A DNA stretch of 64,000 nucleotides from Sclerotinia nivalis (lineage: Eukaryota > Ascomycota > Leotiomycetes > Helotiales > Sclerotiniaceae). The translations under genes were made by a program, and so were the position numbers. This document shows, one piece after another, positions 47,672 to 59,797 of the stretch (its first letter is position 1; every line of letters begins with the position of its first letter). The notes below the pieces were generated by a model. It saw only the letters and a program-made list of their open reading frames with translations. It was not told where the DNA came from and did not search any database. The stretch is taken from assembly GCA_029531795.1 (NCBI GenBank), contig JAPEIS010000009.1, positions 868,001-932,000 of the forward strand. Direction: 5' to 3'.

Positions 47672-47908
47672 TGTTATAAGATCAGGGCTGGACTATTGAA
47701 TCGGTTTCTTTAGTAAGCTCCATCTGTCCGATCCAGCATCGAACAGGGCACGTTCGGTGATCGTACTCTGTAAGAGCGCTAGGGCTTGGAGCCCTAACAC
47801 ACACAAATGTATTTAAAGGAAACGTTCCTTTTGTAGAAATGTAGCTCTTCGAGCTACGTCTTATCAATAAAAATGATTTCTGTTATCCTGTCTGCTGTCT
47901 CCGTGATA
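47672..47908 (+). repeat. Middle LTR (3' LTR of element E)
   Basis: It is 237 bp, running TGTTATAAG..CCGTGATA. It is followed by GTTGG (47909-47913), the only surviving candidate copy of the E target duplication. Confidence 0.92.
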
Positions 47909-47913
47909 GTTGG

Positions 47914-50543
47914 TCTGTATGCAAATCTAAAGAAGTACAATTTCTTGAAACCTGAAACCAAATTCCTGGGTTTTATTGTAGGCCGAGAAGGTATTCGAAT
48001 AGATTTTGCAAAAATCAAAATGATTGTTGAATAGAAGATTCCGATTTATCTAATAGATATATAAACATTTATCAGATTTGACAATTTCTATCAACGATTT
48101 ATTTGTAGTTTCTCGTTTATTATATATCCGCTAATTAATTTAACCCGAAAGAACATTTTATTTATTTGAAATTCTATTTATACAAAAGCTTTTTCTGTTT
48201 TAAAAATAACATTTACTGAAGTATTAATTCTAATTACTTTCGATTAGGAAAAAGATATAATTGTAAAGATCGATACATCCGATTTCGTATCTACTAGAAT
48301 GCTATCCCAATACGATAATATAGAAATCCTGAAATCTATTATGTATTTCTCGAAAAAGCATTCAATCGTCGAATGTAATTACGAGATTTACAACAAAAAA
48401 CTATTGGCTATTATTCGATATTTCAAGGAATAATACTCAGAATTAAAAGAAGCATTGTCTCCGATCTAGATGATTATAAATTACAAGAATTTGGAGTATT
48501 TTACAATTACTAAATTATTGAACCGTTATTAAACCTATTGATCTAAATTTCTATCTCAATTCAATTTCAAGATTATCTATCGATCAAATAAACAAAGAGC
48601 TAAATCTAATACTCTAATCAAAAGATCAAAGGATCTATTTAAAAAAAAGGGATAAATGCTTTCTATACCAAAGTTAAACGATTTTGAAATCAGAAAACCT
48701 TAATCCCATTCTATTTCTTATATTTATTTCTATTTCTATATCTATTTCGTTTGTATTTATTTCGTTTGATCCAATAGATTCCCCGAAGAAAAGAATTCGT
48801 TTTGCAATTACTACTTATAATCAATCTCATCGATCGTTGAAAGAATCTAATTCAGTTCATCCAACCCTTAGATCTATTCTATCCATCTCTAACTTTCTAT
48901 TCATTTTTAATACTCTATTTATCCCCAAAACTTTATCGATCTCTGAACCATTATTCACTTCTATTACTCTGTCTGATCAACTTCCGATATCTATTATAAT
49001 CCCCAATCTACTATTTGAATCATCGAAGAAATTGAAAACTCTATTTACTGAAATATATATATCCAACCTTATATTTATATCTATTCTGAAAACCTTAATA
49101 AAGAAAGTATTCAAATATCTCTATATTACTCTATCTAAATACACCAAGAATAATAACTTGCTATATTATCGCAAAAAGCTTTTCGTTCTTGATTACGATA
49201 ATCTAAAAGCTGAATTGCTTCACCTAATCCATGATTCCTTTGCTATAAATCATTTGTATTGTATTCGTACCTTCGAGCTCCTATCCCGAAACTATTATTG
49301 GCCTGGATATTATAATTATATTAATTATTGAATATATAATTATTATAATTGCCATTAAACAATATCAAACTATAAAGAACAAAAAGATATCCTCCATTTA
49401 CTTTCAATCCTTCAACAAATATAAAGAGATATATCGATCGATTTCATAATACATTTTCCGAAAAGTTTTGATTACAATATAATATTTATAATAATCGATT
49501 GATTAACTAAAATGAAGTATTTTCTGTTTTGTTATAGTATTTATAATTCCGAAGAAATAGTTTGTTTATTCCTGAAATATATCTGAAAGCTATATAATCT
49601 ATCATCGACAATTATATTCGATTGTGATACTCAATTCATATCTGATTTCTGGAAATATATCTATAAATGCTTGAATATAATATCGAAATTATCGATAATC
49701 TATTATTCGGAAATCGATAAACAAATTGAAAAAGTAAATACTATATTCGAATAATATTTCCGATTATACATTTTGTATCTATAGAATAATTAATCCGAGT
49801 AATTATCGATTGCTGAATTTTCAATTAATTCTATTTGATCTGAAAATTCCTATCTGATCTTATTCTTTACGAATTACAGCTATCATCCGTATATAAGATT
49901 TGAATTGTCTATCGTTATTAATTACCCTAATATCTAGAATACCAAAGAATTTATCAAGAAAATATCCCTGATTATTAAACATTTGAAAATCGAATTGATT
50001 GTTAATCAAATTTACTATACAAAGAATACCAATACCTATTATACTCCTATCCACCATTACAATCCTAATAATCTGGTTTGATTGAATACCAAAAACATCA
50101 AAACTTTAAAACCCCAAAAGAAATTAGATTGAAAGAATCTAAACCCGTTCTGGATTCTACGAATTATAAATATATACATTTACAAATTCGAACTATCTAT
50201 TTCAATAAAAAATCATTTTATATTCTATATAAACTTACTATACTTTGCTTATAACAATTCTATCCCTAATCAATATAATCCATCTTCTCCTTCTATTGAA
50301 ATCAAAGGAATCGAACAATTCGAGGTAAAGGAAGTTCTGAATTCCTATTAGGAATATTGCAATCGCAATAGCCCTTATCTGAAATATATCATCCGATAGA
50401 TCGATTACAATGAATCGATCAAAGAGTCTACTGATTATCTGAACAATATTCGAAAACTGATTTAGAATTATTATCGAAGGTATCCGAATAAATCTAATCT
50501 TTATAATTATTTCAATAGAGTTCGACCTTAAGAAAAGGAATAC
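47914..50543 (+). pseudogene. Element D remnant: RT end, RNase H, integrase
   Basis: It begins in mid-RT at the position equivalent to about 30985 in E ([20 protein letters not shown]) and runs through RNase H, an open 48684-49331 block with the H2C2 region (LIHDSFAINHLYCIRTFELL), integrase and chromodomain to LTR 50544. It has no nested insertions, so it gives the empty target sites for elements B, F and the solo LTR. It appears more A/T-shifted than E. Confidence 0.82.
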
Positions 50544-50780
50544 TATTATAGAGTTAAAGTTGGGCTATTGAATTGGTCTCTTTAATAGGCTCCATCTATT
50601 CGATCCAATACCAAGCAAAGCACACTCAGTGATCGTACCCTGTAAAAGCGCTAAGGCTCGGAGCTCTAACACACACAAATATATTTAAAGGAAATATTCC
50701 TTCTATAGAAACGTAGCTCTTCGAGCTACATCTTATCAATAAAAGTGATTTCTGTTATCCTGTCTACTGCCTCCGTGATA
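50544..50780 (+). repeat. 3' LTR of compound D/E
   Basis: It is 237 bp, with a TATTATAGAG start (from TGTCACAGGG by transitions) and a CCGTGATA end, followed by the CAAAG duplicate. Confidence 0.92.
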
Positions 50781-50785
50781 CAAAG

Positions 50786-52232
50786 TATAATCAGAGGTTT
50801 ACGAAGTCGGGTAGAGAGGATTCGAATTGTTTCAATATTCAGATATTCGTTTTACAATAAAACAATGGGATTGAAGATTTATTGATCTTCGTTTGTTTTA
50901 TTAATAATAGTATTAATTGTATTAATTAGAAATTAAAAGAAAGAAAGAATCAGAAGGGCAAAAGATATAATAACGGAAACACATCCGTATAGTGTCTGCC
51001 GGGGCTGAAAAGTTTCGTTTTTAAATCCTATGGATAATAAGAACGATCGATTGATCAATAAAACGCGATAATAAACGCGTTTTTCGAAAAATTCAATTCT
51101 TCTGCTATTGTGGAGTGCTTGATCGTGGAGGATGTGGTGATCGTAGATCACCAGTCATGTGAATAGGTATCATGTGATTACCCGTGACAATTCTATAATC
51201 TACTTATCTAATACTTGATTTAATTCTTATTTATATTTTAAATTTCCGCATATATATAAACTCATACAAACTTATACAAATAATACTCTTCAATCTCCAT
51301 CACAATCATAATCATAATCACAATTGTAATCACAGCCTCAATACAAATACAATATAAAACCCAAATCCAAGCCCAAGCTCAAATCCAAATCCAAATCTCC
51401 AACAACTTCAATAAACAACGGCATCGAGCAAACATCATCGAACAAACATCATAAAATAAATCCCTTCAAATCACCCAAGACTCATTACAAAGCGACCCAC
51501 AAGATATTGTCTGTCCTCCGAGGAGATATACTTTGTACCCAGCTACAAACTAATACTCGTAATTTTACATTGAAAAACGCCCAAGCTCTATATCATACCA
51601 TGTCTGTCATGTCTTAAATTCTTATACCTAGATACCTACCTACTTATACATACTCCGTATACTAATTTTCATTATTCTCATATTCTCTTTCTCATTCAAG
51701 GGTATAAAGCGCTACCGCACTCACTCCACTCTCGAAATTTTCATATCTATCGCATCCAATCGCTTGCATACAGATAGTACAATGCCAGTATATACATACA
51801 AATGGCCTCCTTCTCCCTTTCTACCCTCTCCCTCTCTCCTTTTTGTGCTGCTGAATGCGCACAGTATCGCTAACTCCAATCCCATCCCATATCTATTTTT
51901 TACATGTACGATTTCATGAAGTAACTCCCAAGATAAACTCCATTTCCATACCCAGATTCATCCAATCAACCAAGGAGTCCCGTTCAATAAGTTGAACCAA
52001 GAACGAATGCACGAAAAAAAAACGCTCGCTATGCATATTTGTATGCCTCGACCCATGTATATATTTACCCTTACTCAATTGTGAGTATATGTGCCGTTTG
52101 CGCCCACCAATTAAATATCTACTTTATTTGTACCATTGCGTCCATACACATGTTGACTGTGCTATTCATAAGTTTGCGTCAAAGAATCATACTTGGAGCG
52201 CTAATTTTGACAAAATATCAATGTTGGGTAGT
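50786..52232. other. Cluster edge and intergenic sequence
   Basis: The first ~100 bp may still be LINE2. A TGTCACGGG end on the minus strand at 51181-51189 looks like an LTR start, but no partner end or duplication was found. CCAAATC-type direct repeats occur near 51359-51397. The downstream part is 3' flank of the glycosyltransferase gene. No gene seen. Confidence 0.4.
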
Positions 52233-54200
52233 TTATGCGTATTCCCAAGATATTTCGTATGGAGGTAATTCAAGACCTTGCCACTTTTCGCCATATGGAT
52301 TGGTACGTGATCTAGAGAAGAAACCATCTTGTGCTCTTTGGATAACGTTAAGCCATGATGATGGTTCGGGATTTTTGGACCACTAAAATTATTAGCCAAA
52401 ATCACATCATACGATAAATTGTGAACCTACCTGGTTGTGGATATGATATGTCCAAGCGCCTCGGAAGAAATTCTCTAAAGTTCGATTTGTAGGTGGATAA
52501 TTATCCTCTTCAAATTTGTACTCGGCTTTGCTCAATGCTGCTCGGTCGATAGTCAACATTTCAACACCCTTTCCTGTTGTTGCTCGTTCCACCGTAACGA
52601 CACGCTTCTCAACTTCTGCTTCCTCAACAGATCTCATTTCCCAGAAATGTTTTGACATGGCCTTTGAGGCAAGCTTTAATTGCGGTCCATCGTAACTTTC
52701 CCATTCGTCATGATTTGGAAAAGCATTCTTTCCCTTGAATACTTGTCCATAATCCTTGATGCATGGTATTGTACATCTTCCTAATCTGTCCCAGTTGAAT
52801 TCAGTCCAGATCGGGTCAAAAGCGGCAGTCTCCAACATATTAAATTCTTGGTTTCGACGATCCTTCACAGCCATAACGCCGATGATTCGAGGATGAAAGT
52901 TTAGTCCCATCCTTACACCACCACGTAAAAGATACGAGGAAAGAGATGAATTGGCTGTCAAAGACATCACCGCCGTATTATAATCACCAGGGCTGGAATG
53001 GCCTCCCCAACGTTCTGCAAATGCATGTTCATCTCCAATAAGTAATGGTCGCATATCCCGTAGCATGACAACGTCCATATCATAATAAGATCCTCCATAT
53101 AAGTGCAAGACAACGAATCTCATGGCATCTGAAACAGCAACGGGCAAGAACGTCATCTGCCTTTCCGTTAAAATCAACCATTCTTGGTTATTGGAATCTC
53201 GGATAAGTCCATCTGCTACCAGAACCTCGTTTTTCGCGTTAGGTTTTCCCGGAGTTTTGTAATATCCACGTCCATCCGTGTTATCTCCAGGTGGTAATGG
53301 TATTCTTGAGGGAAAATTCCACAATTTCAAAGTTATGTCTCCTCTTTCAACGAATGGTACAAATCTCTTGAACAACGGATCGCGGGTCATAAATTTTTCG
53401 ATTGCATCTGGATCCCTATCTCCATCCAACCATAAGAATAATCTTGAGCAAGGAAGATTTTGCGTATAGAAATAACTCTTTATGAAAAGCTCTACTCTCC
53501 AAGTCGCAGGACCGGTCCAGTAGGTATGGTATGGTACAATTGGGCCATTGCATTGACCAGAGGATGATTTCGAGTAAGATTTTTGCGATGGATATTGTGC
53601 CAAAGAATTGCCCTGACCATCGGAATCCAGATATTCTGCCATTTTGGGTGGTTGCTCGCTCGCTCGCTCTCCTTGCGGAGGCATGTAATAATATTCCTTT
53701 TCGCCCTCGTCCATGTATTTCAAACAGTCGAAAACATATGGCATTTTCTCGATTTTATTGTAAGATCCTCTGCATTCTTCCACTAATTTAGTTAGGTTCG
53801 CAACTGTATCAATGTGTGGGCGCTTTCCCAAATAATCATCCTTTGGCACAACCAAGCTCTCGGGTCTGTTAAACCAATTTGCATTTGGGTTTATCTTTTG
53901 GATTTGTAGTGTCGCTGGCGGAGGAGGTATAGATCCAGAACCATGTTCAGAAGGTGATTCATGGGAAGGTTTCTTGTAAGGTTCTGATGGTGATTTTGGG
54001 AGCGATCCTTTTTGAAAAATGAGGACTGCTAAGTATAAAGTCCCGTACAATGCCAGCGCTGCTAAGATACTATTTATCACCCCGCAGCATGATCTTGCCC
54101 AATTTCTTTTCGCCATGTTGGAGTTAAACTTGTTGGTTGGTTCGTTCGAGTGCGGACGTGCGGATATATGAATCGTTTGTGAGGTAACTGCTCGACGCAA
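52233..54200 (-). CDS. Type II membrane glycosyltransferase with DXD motif (Gly_transf_sug type)
   Basis: Two exons, 54200-52431 and 52382-52233, are joined across a 48-bp intron (GTAGGT..CTAAT..TTTAG). They give 639 residues. Without splicing the frame stops at 52407, while the spliced 49-codon exon 2 adds a coherent end (WSKNPEPSSWLNVIQRAQDG). Residues 40-62 form a membrane anchor, followed by a Pro/Ser-rich stem. The catalytic region has FLWLDGD and AMRFVVLHLYGGSYYDMDVVM, with D374-M-D376 as the metal/nucleotide-sugar site. Such proteins act in the Golgi on glycans; the sugar is not predictable. Met29 (54116) is an alternative start nearer the anchor. Unlike its neighbours to the left it is intact. 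Confidence 0.9.
52383..52430 (-). other. Intron of the glycosyltransferase gene
   Basis: It is 48 bp, with donor GTAGGT, branch-like GGCTAAT and acceptor TTTAG, in phase 0. Splicing extends the protein past the stop in the unspliced frame. Confidence 0.85.
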
Positions 54201-54688
54201 TTTTTGGGGTAATTATTTCAAATGGAAGCCATTAAGAAGTGAGTGAGTTGTTCGACGATTCGTAAATTGAAGGATGTTATTTTGTGTATGAATATCTAGA
54301 AGGCTATACACTGAGAGTTGTTTGATCTCGGTGGGCTAAGTTTGACTTGATGTACGAAGTAAAGAGGTCCAGGAGGACGTAAAACACAGCCGTAGTTGGA
54401 TACTTCCAAGGAGTGAATTTGAATTATGTAGATCACAAATTGAAGACTCTCTGTAGAGAAATTAGAACCAAAACATGAATACAAAATATAAAATATCTGT
54501 ACTGAGAAATGAAATGTAGAATGAGGGGATTGAAAGAATTGGAATGCGTCCAGAAGGAAGAAGGTTTTGGGGGAGGGAAGAAGCGCAAAGGGGAGAGATT
54601 AAAGATTGTAGATTGTCAAGCCTCTTTTTATAGTGAAGCTTGAGTTATTGGGTGGATTTTTGAATCTGGAACATATTGGACCAATGAA

Positions 54689-54794
54689 AGTTAGATAAGT
54701 TAAGTAAGTAAATTAAGTAAGTTAAGTAAGTAAGTTAAGTAAGTAAGTTAAGTAAGTTAAGTTAAGTAAGTTAAGTAAGTAAATTAAGTAAGTT
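54689..54794. repeat. Minisatellite of TAAG/TTAAG units
   Basis: About 105 bp of near-perfect AAGTAAGT and AAGTTAAGTAAG units, a typical slippage-prone array between genes. Confidence 0.9.
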
Positions 54795-55310
54795 GCCTAA
54801 TAAGTATTTTTGAGTTCTGACAAGGGAACAATTTAGCCATCCATCCGTGCGATGCTAGATGGATTTCCCGTGCAGTGTGTTTAAATTTGGGGAGTATGCT
54901 GTGAAATGTATAAATGTTACGCGTATCGATAAGTTTAAATGAAGTTTAAATGAGATATTAGCTAAGTCAGGTACAATACAACGTGAAGAATTTTTAAAGA
55001 AGAGCTGTTGGTTGTTTTAAGATATATATATATATATCCTACAGAGTTATACCTGTACTGTTGTAGGATGTTAATGTTATTATCAATGTTTCCACATCTA
55101 CTCCGTACTAATTCAAATGTGAGCAAGTTTCAGCCTTTTCAGCCTAGATGAATAATACGACAATTCTTTAAAATATAATGTTTACAAAGTACCATCACAA
55201 GTGATAGTTTGGATGAGTTTGATCCTTCCAGGTTAGAAGGTTCCATCATCCATGGCGGATTAGGACTGCAGGGACTCTGTTCAGCAGGGCTGGGCGCTAC
55301 ACCAAAAATT

Positions 55311-55358
55311 TGACGTATTGACGTATTGATGTGTTGATGTATTGATGTATTGATGTGT
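55311..55358. repeat. Tandem 10-mer TGATGTATTG
   Basis: About five units of TGACGTATTG / TGATGTATTG / TGATGTGTTG. CpG-to-TpG differences separate units. Confidence 0.85.
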
Positions 55359-56435
55359 AAATCATATAGTTTCTGTAATCCTTTGTTGTATATAGTACAA
55401 TGCTTTTCTCAATGGGGCTATGCTGACTTCTCACTTCCAAGTCTTCCAAGTTTTGATGCTGTGGTCTCTTTGCCAATAACAAACGGTAATATGACATGTA
55501 TGATTTTTTTTCCAACAGTCGGTATCCATCCTGTATGTTCGATGTTCACCGACTACCAGTCTTTTCTATTTGATCTTGCGCATTGTGGTGACATTGTGGT
55601 CCTTCGAAAAATCCCTCCTCCATTTTGGTATAGCATTTCATCAACCAATCATGTTTCAACAAAAACACCCCTTATTTCCCCTTTAGGATTAAATTTAAAA
55701 CTAATGCAGGAAGTACTAGTCTTACTAATTGCACCGCCCTCCAGCCATGCTTCAAATGTTTGCTAACTTTTTGCTTGTGCTCTTGTGTTCCCCCCACCTG
55801 CCAGCTTAATCTAGTTAGCTTTGGATTGTTTGCTCGGGGGGTTTTTTAATGGGGGAAATGATGAAGTGAATTGACGCGATGAAATATTTGATGGATAAGG
55901 GTTTGGGTTTGAGGATAAGGATTTCTTAATCCAACATAATAGAAAATTCTTACCCGCCTGTCCACCGGCTAAAGTATTCAGGGGAGACGGAGGAAAGTTA
56001 CACCGGTGAATTGATAGGGCCATCTACTGATCCATTTATTTTGGATTTGGATTGGATTTGGATTGAATCATTCAGCAAAAAGAGAATGATAAAAGTTCAC
56101 TTCGTATTTAGTTACTATTTGTTGCCCCATGTCACACTCAAAAACGTTTCTCCACTTTTCAACGATGCGAGAAAAAGTTAAGCTGATATTTTCTCCAATA
56201 CCATTCAACCAACCTCGTGTTCAAGATACTGGCAGCCAAACAAAGTTTATGCCACCCCGTATCTTTATGAAATTCTTTGAAAGGCTTCCAAACATAAGAC
56301 GAGACAACGTGCATCAGTAGTACCGCTGATTGACGCGAGGTATTGCTGAAAGTATCTCACCAACACGCTGAGGGTATCCAGTTTGTACAATAGTCTTACG
56401 CGTACATACAATATCACAACATCGCATCGTATAAA

Positions 56436-58339
56436 ATGCGCTTATATGGGTATGGCCGCAGTAATCGCATACCTTCAGTGTTGACACGAGCTACAACAAA
56501 GAAATGGTCAGTTCAAAGAACGAGGCAATTGGCAACGGCTGTGCCACCGCAGGTGGAAAGATATGATATCACTTGTGGTATCTCGGGAGAAATCACCGTC
56601 GAGTAGGTTGGCAATTTACCTTTTCTATTTATCCCGTCATTGATCCTACCCGATTTTGGTAGCAAGAACCCTGGCATGGAATTCCAAAATTTTCACGGAA
56701 TTCACGCATCACGTGTGGAATGATCAAGTGGTCTATCTCCCTCCCCTGGCAACTATCTTGGCTACGCGCAAGTGTTCTCGGCCAAGTCTTCTTTCTGGTC
56801 TGAACGGTGATTTGCCTGCTGGGCGGGTAGACTCACATGGAGAGGTTTTTGGTGTAAGTATCCATTATACAAGTGATGGGTGAGGTCTTCATACTCGTAG
56901 CTTAAGGGTTCTTACATGTTCAATATCGGTTAGTGATATATCTCAATAGTGTTGTTGATGGTTGAGATAGTCAAGCTAATGTTGTGTATACAGGGTTCAC
57001 AATTCATTTCTCCTTCACAATTCTCCAACGACACCTCTGGTCGTCTACCTTCCACCATATCCATCATCTCCACTTTCACCACTACGCCCTCCTTCATGGT
57101 TGTTGAATTCATATCCTGTCTTCAACATTCCCTATCGCTGGTCTTATAACCCTAGCATATCATTTCGCAACCAAAAATCCCATCCATTTCCAATACCACG
57201 TAAGTAAGCGAAGAGTCTTAGTATTACTCAAGTAAGAAGACTTCCCGGTTTTTTATTTTGATAATAGTTTGATTCACCACCTACTTAAACATTTACTCAC
57301 CTTCACACTAGTTCATGATACACTTCAGGCCTATAGTTGGCTCCTGAACCGTTACCTCCCATATCTATTACTGGGGGGCAGATCCTTGGACTCAACCTCC
57401 TTATCCGATCATCCACCAGCAATCCAACGACCACTTCTAATCTACGGATCATATCTTGGCGGTACCCTTGCTACCTCTCTCGCACTCACTGAATCCTACA
57501 AAAGCCCTTTACTTCCCGCCACAATCCATTCCCTAATAGTGCACAATGGAATTTTCGACTGGACTCCCATATCAACCACCCCCGACCCCTCAATCTTTCC
57601 CTCTAAATCCTCCGATTCCTCATCACCGAACCCTTCTTACGATCACCTCTCGACTTTAGAATTATATACCCATTCTCCCTGGACAACTAAGACCCTGCAC
57701 GCCCTCAAAACCCGCCTCTTTCCATACCCATCCCAAACATTCGACCCTTTCGCCTCGCCTATCCTCTTCTTCCGCAACCCTGGCATCGAAGTTCCACACC
57801 GCTGGCCTATTCCACCTCCACCCTCCTCATCCTCATTTTCTACATCCTTTTCACCCTCCCCCACCAATAAGCACACATTCTCAAAACCAGGAATCAATTC
57901 CCAAAAAGCCGCTAACTTCCCCTATACCGCCTTTTCTTCCCCACCCCAATATCCCTGGAAAAAAACCTCAATCCTCTTTCCAACATCAGAAGAAGACGAA
58001 TCCATCTACGAACTTCTCGAATCCCGCAAAGCAATGCTGAATTTCCCACCCTCAGGTTCCTCATTACAAATTCCCCGATCTCTATTTACCTATTCCTCTT
58101 CTGGCCCACAAGTCCCAATTCCACAGACACGGGCAGAAATGAGAAAAGGAAAAGAAAAAAAATATCAAAATCTCTTCAAACAACAAGCGCAAGAATTATC
58201 AGAGCTGATGAGAAGAAGTTTGAGGACATTCGAATTGGGGAAACGGATTAAGGAGGTGGAGATTGGGGAGGGTGGTTGGGATGGGGAAAGGGGGAGGGAG
58301 AGGTTGGTGAGGGGGTGGATTGAGGAGGGTGGTTTGTGA
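56436..58339 (+). CDS. Alpha/beta-hydrolase-fold protein, probably mitochondrial
   Basis: Inferred exons 56436-56602, 56667-56879, 56994-57199 and 57312-58339 join in frame to 537 codons. The introns (64, 114 and 112 bp) have GTAGGT/GTGAGG/GTAAGT donors and CAAG/ACAG/CTAG acceptors. The Arg-rich N-terminus (RTRQLATAVPP) looks like a mitochondrial presequence. PLVVYLPPYPSSP and FNIPYRW are followed, across intron 3, by HPFPIPLHDTLQAYSWLL, which reads naturally only when spliced. The nucleophile elbow YGSYLGGTLATSLAL has Ser about 242. The second half is Ser/Pro-rich, ending in charged helix. Exon 1-2 joins are less certain than exon 3-4. Substrate unknown. Confidence 0.65.
57200..57311 (+). 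other. Intron 3 of the hydrolase gene
   Basis: The 112-bp intron has donor GTAAGT and acceptor CACTAG. It joins ..HPFPIP to LHDTLQAYSW in phase 1. An upstream TTG-initiated reading of the last exon is excluded as a start. Confidence 0.7.
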
Positions 58340-58879
58340 TGGGATAGGATAGGATAGGATAGGATGATGAGATGATGGAATGATAAGGTGATGGGGTGAT
58401 GGGGTGAAATTAGAAAGGGGGAAGGGGGAATGGATATTCATGCAGAATGCTGTTTTGAGGAAACGAGAAGTTGTATAGTTTGGGATTAGTGATCGTTCAC
58501 TGGGATTTCGTCGAGATGGTCCAGACCCAATGGAATGTATCCAATTATAGGATTGTACAGTAGAGATGTAAGATTAGTATGATAAAAATAGCGCTATGAA
58601 TATAACGATTCATATGCTCACAAATGATAAAAATAGCATAACATAGTATAAAATTGTTAAACTTATAATTCGATTCTAATCATCTATGCTTGATGCTTGC
58701 TTCCTAGTATATGTTCCTACCTATCTATGTCTATCCATCTATGCGTACCCGAGTCTATCTCGGATATAACCGAATCTACATCTAAATCCAAATCTATATC
58801 CCTAACCTAATGTACAACCCTTCTTTTAAAAAAAATCTAATCTTATATATCCGGTAATACATCTTCCCAACCGCATGTC
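58340..58879. other. Intergenic between convergent genes; GGATA repeat
   Basis: Five GGATA units lie at 58341-58365, followed by GATGG-rich sequence. The remainder is AT-rich 3' flank of both genes, with a possible shared terminator zone. No gene or transposon seen. Confidence 0.5.
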
Positions 58880-59797
58880 CTAAGCAACAACCTCCACCTC
58901 CCTCCCCACTTCCTTCCCCTCCTCCTTCTCAACCCCATTCCTAACCTTCTGCTGAAACCCATCCTTCTGCCAACCATTCTCAGCCGCCAATTTCAAATTC
59001 CTCTGTTCCTCTACTGTAAGAGGTTTTTCAATTCCTTTTCTCCTCTCTCTACTCTCTTTCGTTTCTTCAATCAATGCATTGGGATCGGTAAAATGCGCGT
59101 CGCGGAATTTATAGGAGCGGAATTCGGTGTTGGACCAGCCGGTGCCGACGAAGAGGGTGGAGTCTTCCCACTATTTGGGAAGGTGTGTTAGTGGTTATTT
59201 GGACGTATGGAAATGTGGAATAGGGAATGGGAGGGAGAGGGAAATGCAGGAGATGAGAAAAGAATATATACATACGTCATCAGTTAAATAATGCAAAAAA
59301 CCCCCATGCGTCACAACCACAATATTAACATTCGCGATGCCCCGCTCCTCAGCCTTCACCCCCAAATCCCTCAACCAAACCCTCGCTTCCCGCGCCCGCT
59401 TCTCAATCGCAGGCGCATTAGCATCCCACCTCCCCACCTTACTATTCCACCCCTCAGTCACCAACTTCAAATCCACACTCCCAGCAAACTCCTCGGCGAG
59501 CGCCGCAGGCTCAGAACCCGTATCGCAGGGTAAAGTCGAAGTTTCTTGGAGTTCGGGGAGAGCGACGACTTTGAAGCCGTCGGCGATGAAGGTGGGGAAG
59601 GAATAGAGGGCTGTGTAGAGGGTGCGGCGGAGTGGGGAGGCGATGAGGTGGGTTATTTTTTCGGGGAAGGTTTGAGAGAGGGTTTCGCATTGGGTTTTTC
59701 CCGTGGGGGTGAGGAGAGGGTCGGGCATTGAGTGGTTTGCTGTGCTGAGGTTGTGGAAACCTTGTGCGTGGCGGACGAGGTGGAGGGTTATGGTCAT
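58880..59797 (-). CDS. Histidine phosphatase (phosphoglycerate-mutase-like) superfamily protein
   Basis: Exons 59797-59276 and 59170-58880 are joined over a 105-bp intron (GTATGT..AATAG) in phase 0, giving 270 residues. The start at MTITLHLVRHAQG puts the phosphate-accepting His at residue 10; the 41 upstream in-frame codons look like 5' leader. The RHA variant replaces the common RHG. Further active-site elements are SPLRRTLYTALYSF and VVTHGGFLHYLTDD (second His about 164). Exon 2 starts WEDSTLFVGTGWSNTEFRSY and has a charged C-terminus. Fungal members of this branch are mostly uncharacterised small-molecule or phosphoprotein phosphatases. Intact. Confidence 0.9.
59171..59275 (-). other. Intron of the histidine phosphatase gene
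   Basis: It is 105 bp, with donor GTATGT, acceptor AATAG and pyrimidine-rich interior. Splicing replaces the short read-through VCIYS.. end with the family-like WEDSTLF exon. Confidence 0.88.

Larger units (their letters stand above)
28058..50780 (+). mobile_element. Compound Ty3-type chromovirus D/E (three LTRs)
   Basis: The outer duplication CAAAG (28053-28057 and 50781-50785) frames LTRs at 28058-28294 and 50544-50780. A third LTR of the same 237-bp family lies at 47672-47908. The order is LTR, full internal region, LTR, then only the 3' half of an internal region starting in mid-RT, then LTR. The full internal region is itself interrupted by element B, a solo LTR and element F; 5794 bp remain to 47908 after their removal. 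This is best read as element E inserted into D, followed by recombination of the two 5' LTRs that deleted the front of D. Confidence 0.85.
54201..56435. other. Intergenic: promoter side of two divergent genes, minisatellites
   Basis: It contains two tandem-repeat blocks (listed separately) and an (AT)n run near 55023-55037. Several small open frames (for example 55350-55766 and 56129-56320) lack recognisable domains. No transposon ends were found. The divergent orientation means both flanking genes may take their promoters from here. Confidence 0.5.

Noticed and set aside
50966..51189. Possible LTR on the minus strand starting TGTCACGGG at 51189
   Set aside because: No matching terminal bases or 5-bp duplication at the other end and no similar copy in the window, so only the end itself can be noted.
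55350..55766. 138-codon open frame upstream of the hydrolase gene
   Set aside because: It overlaps a tandem repeat, has no recognisable domain and no clear start context.
58199..58220. CTGATGAG resembling a hammerhead core
   Set aside because: No GAAA partner and no flanking stems; it lies in the hydrolase coding exon.
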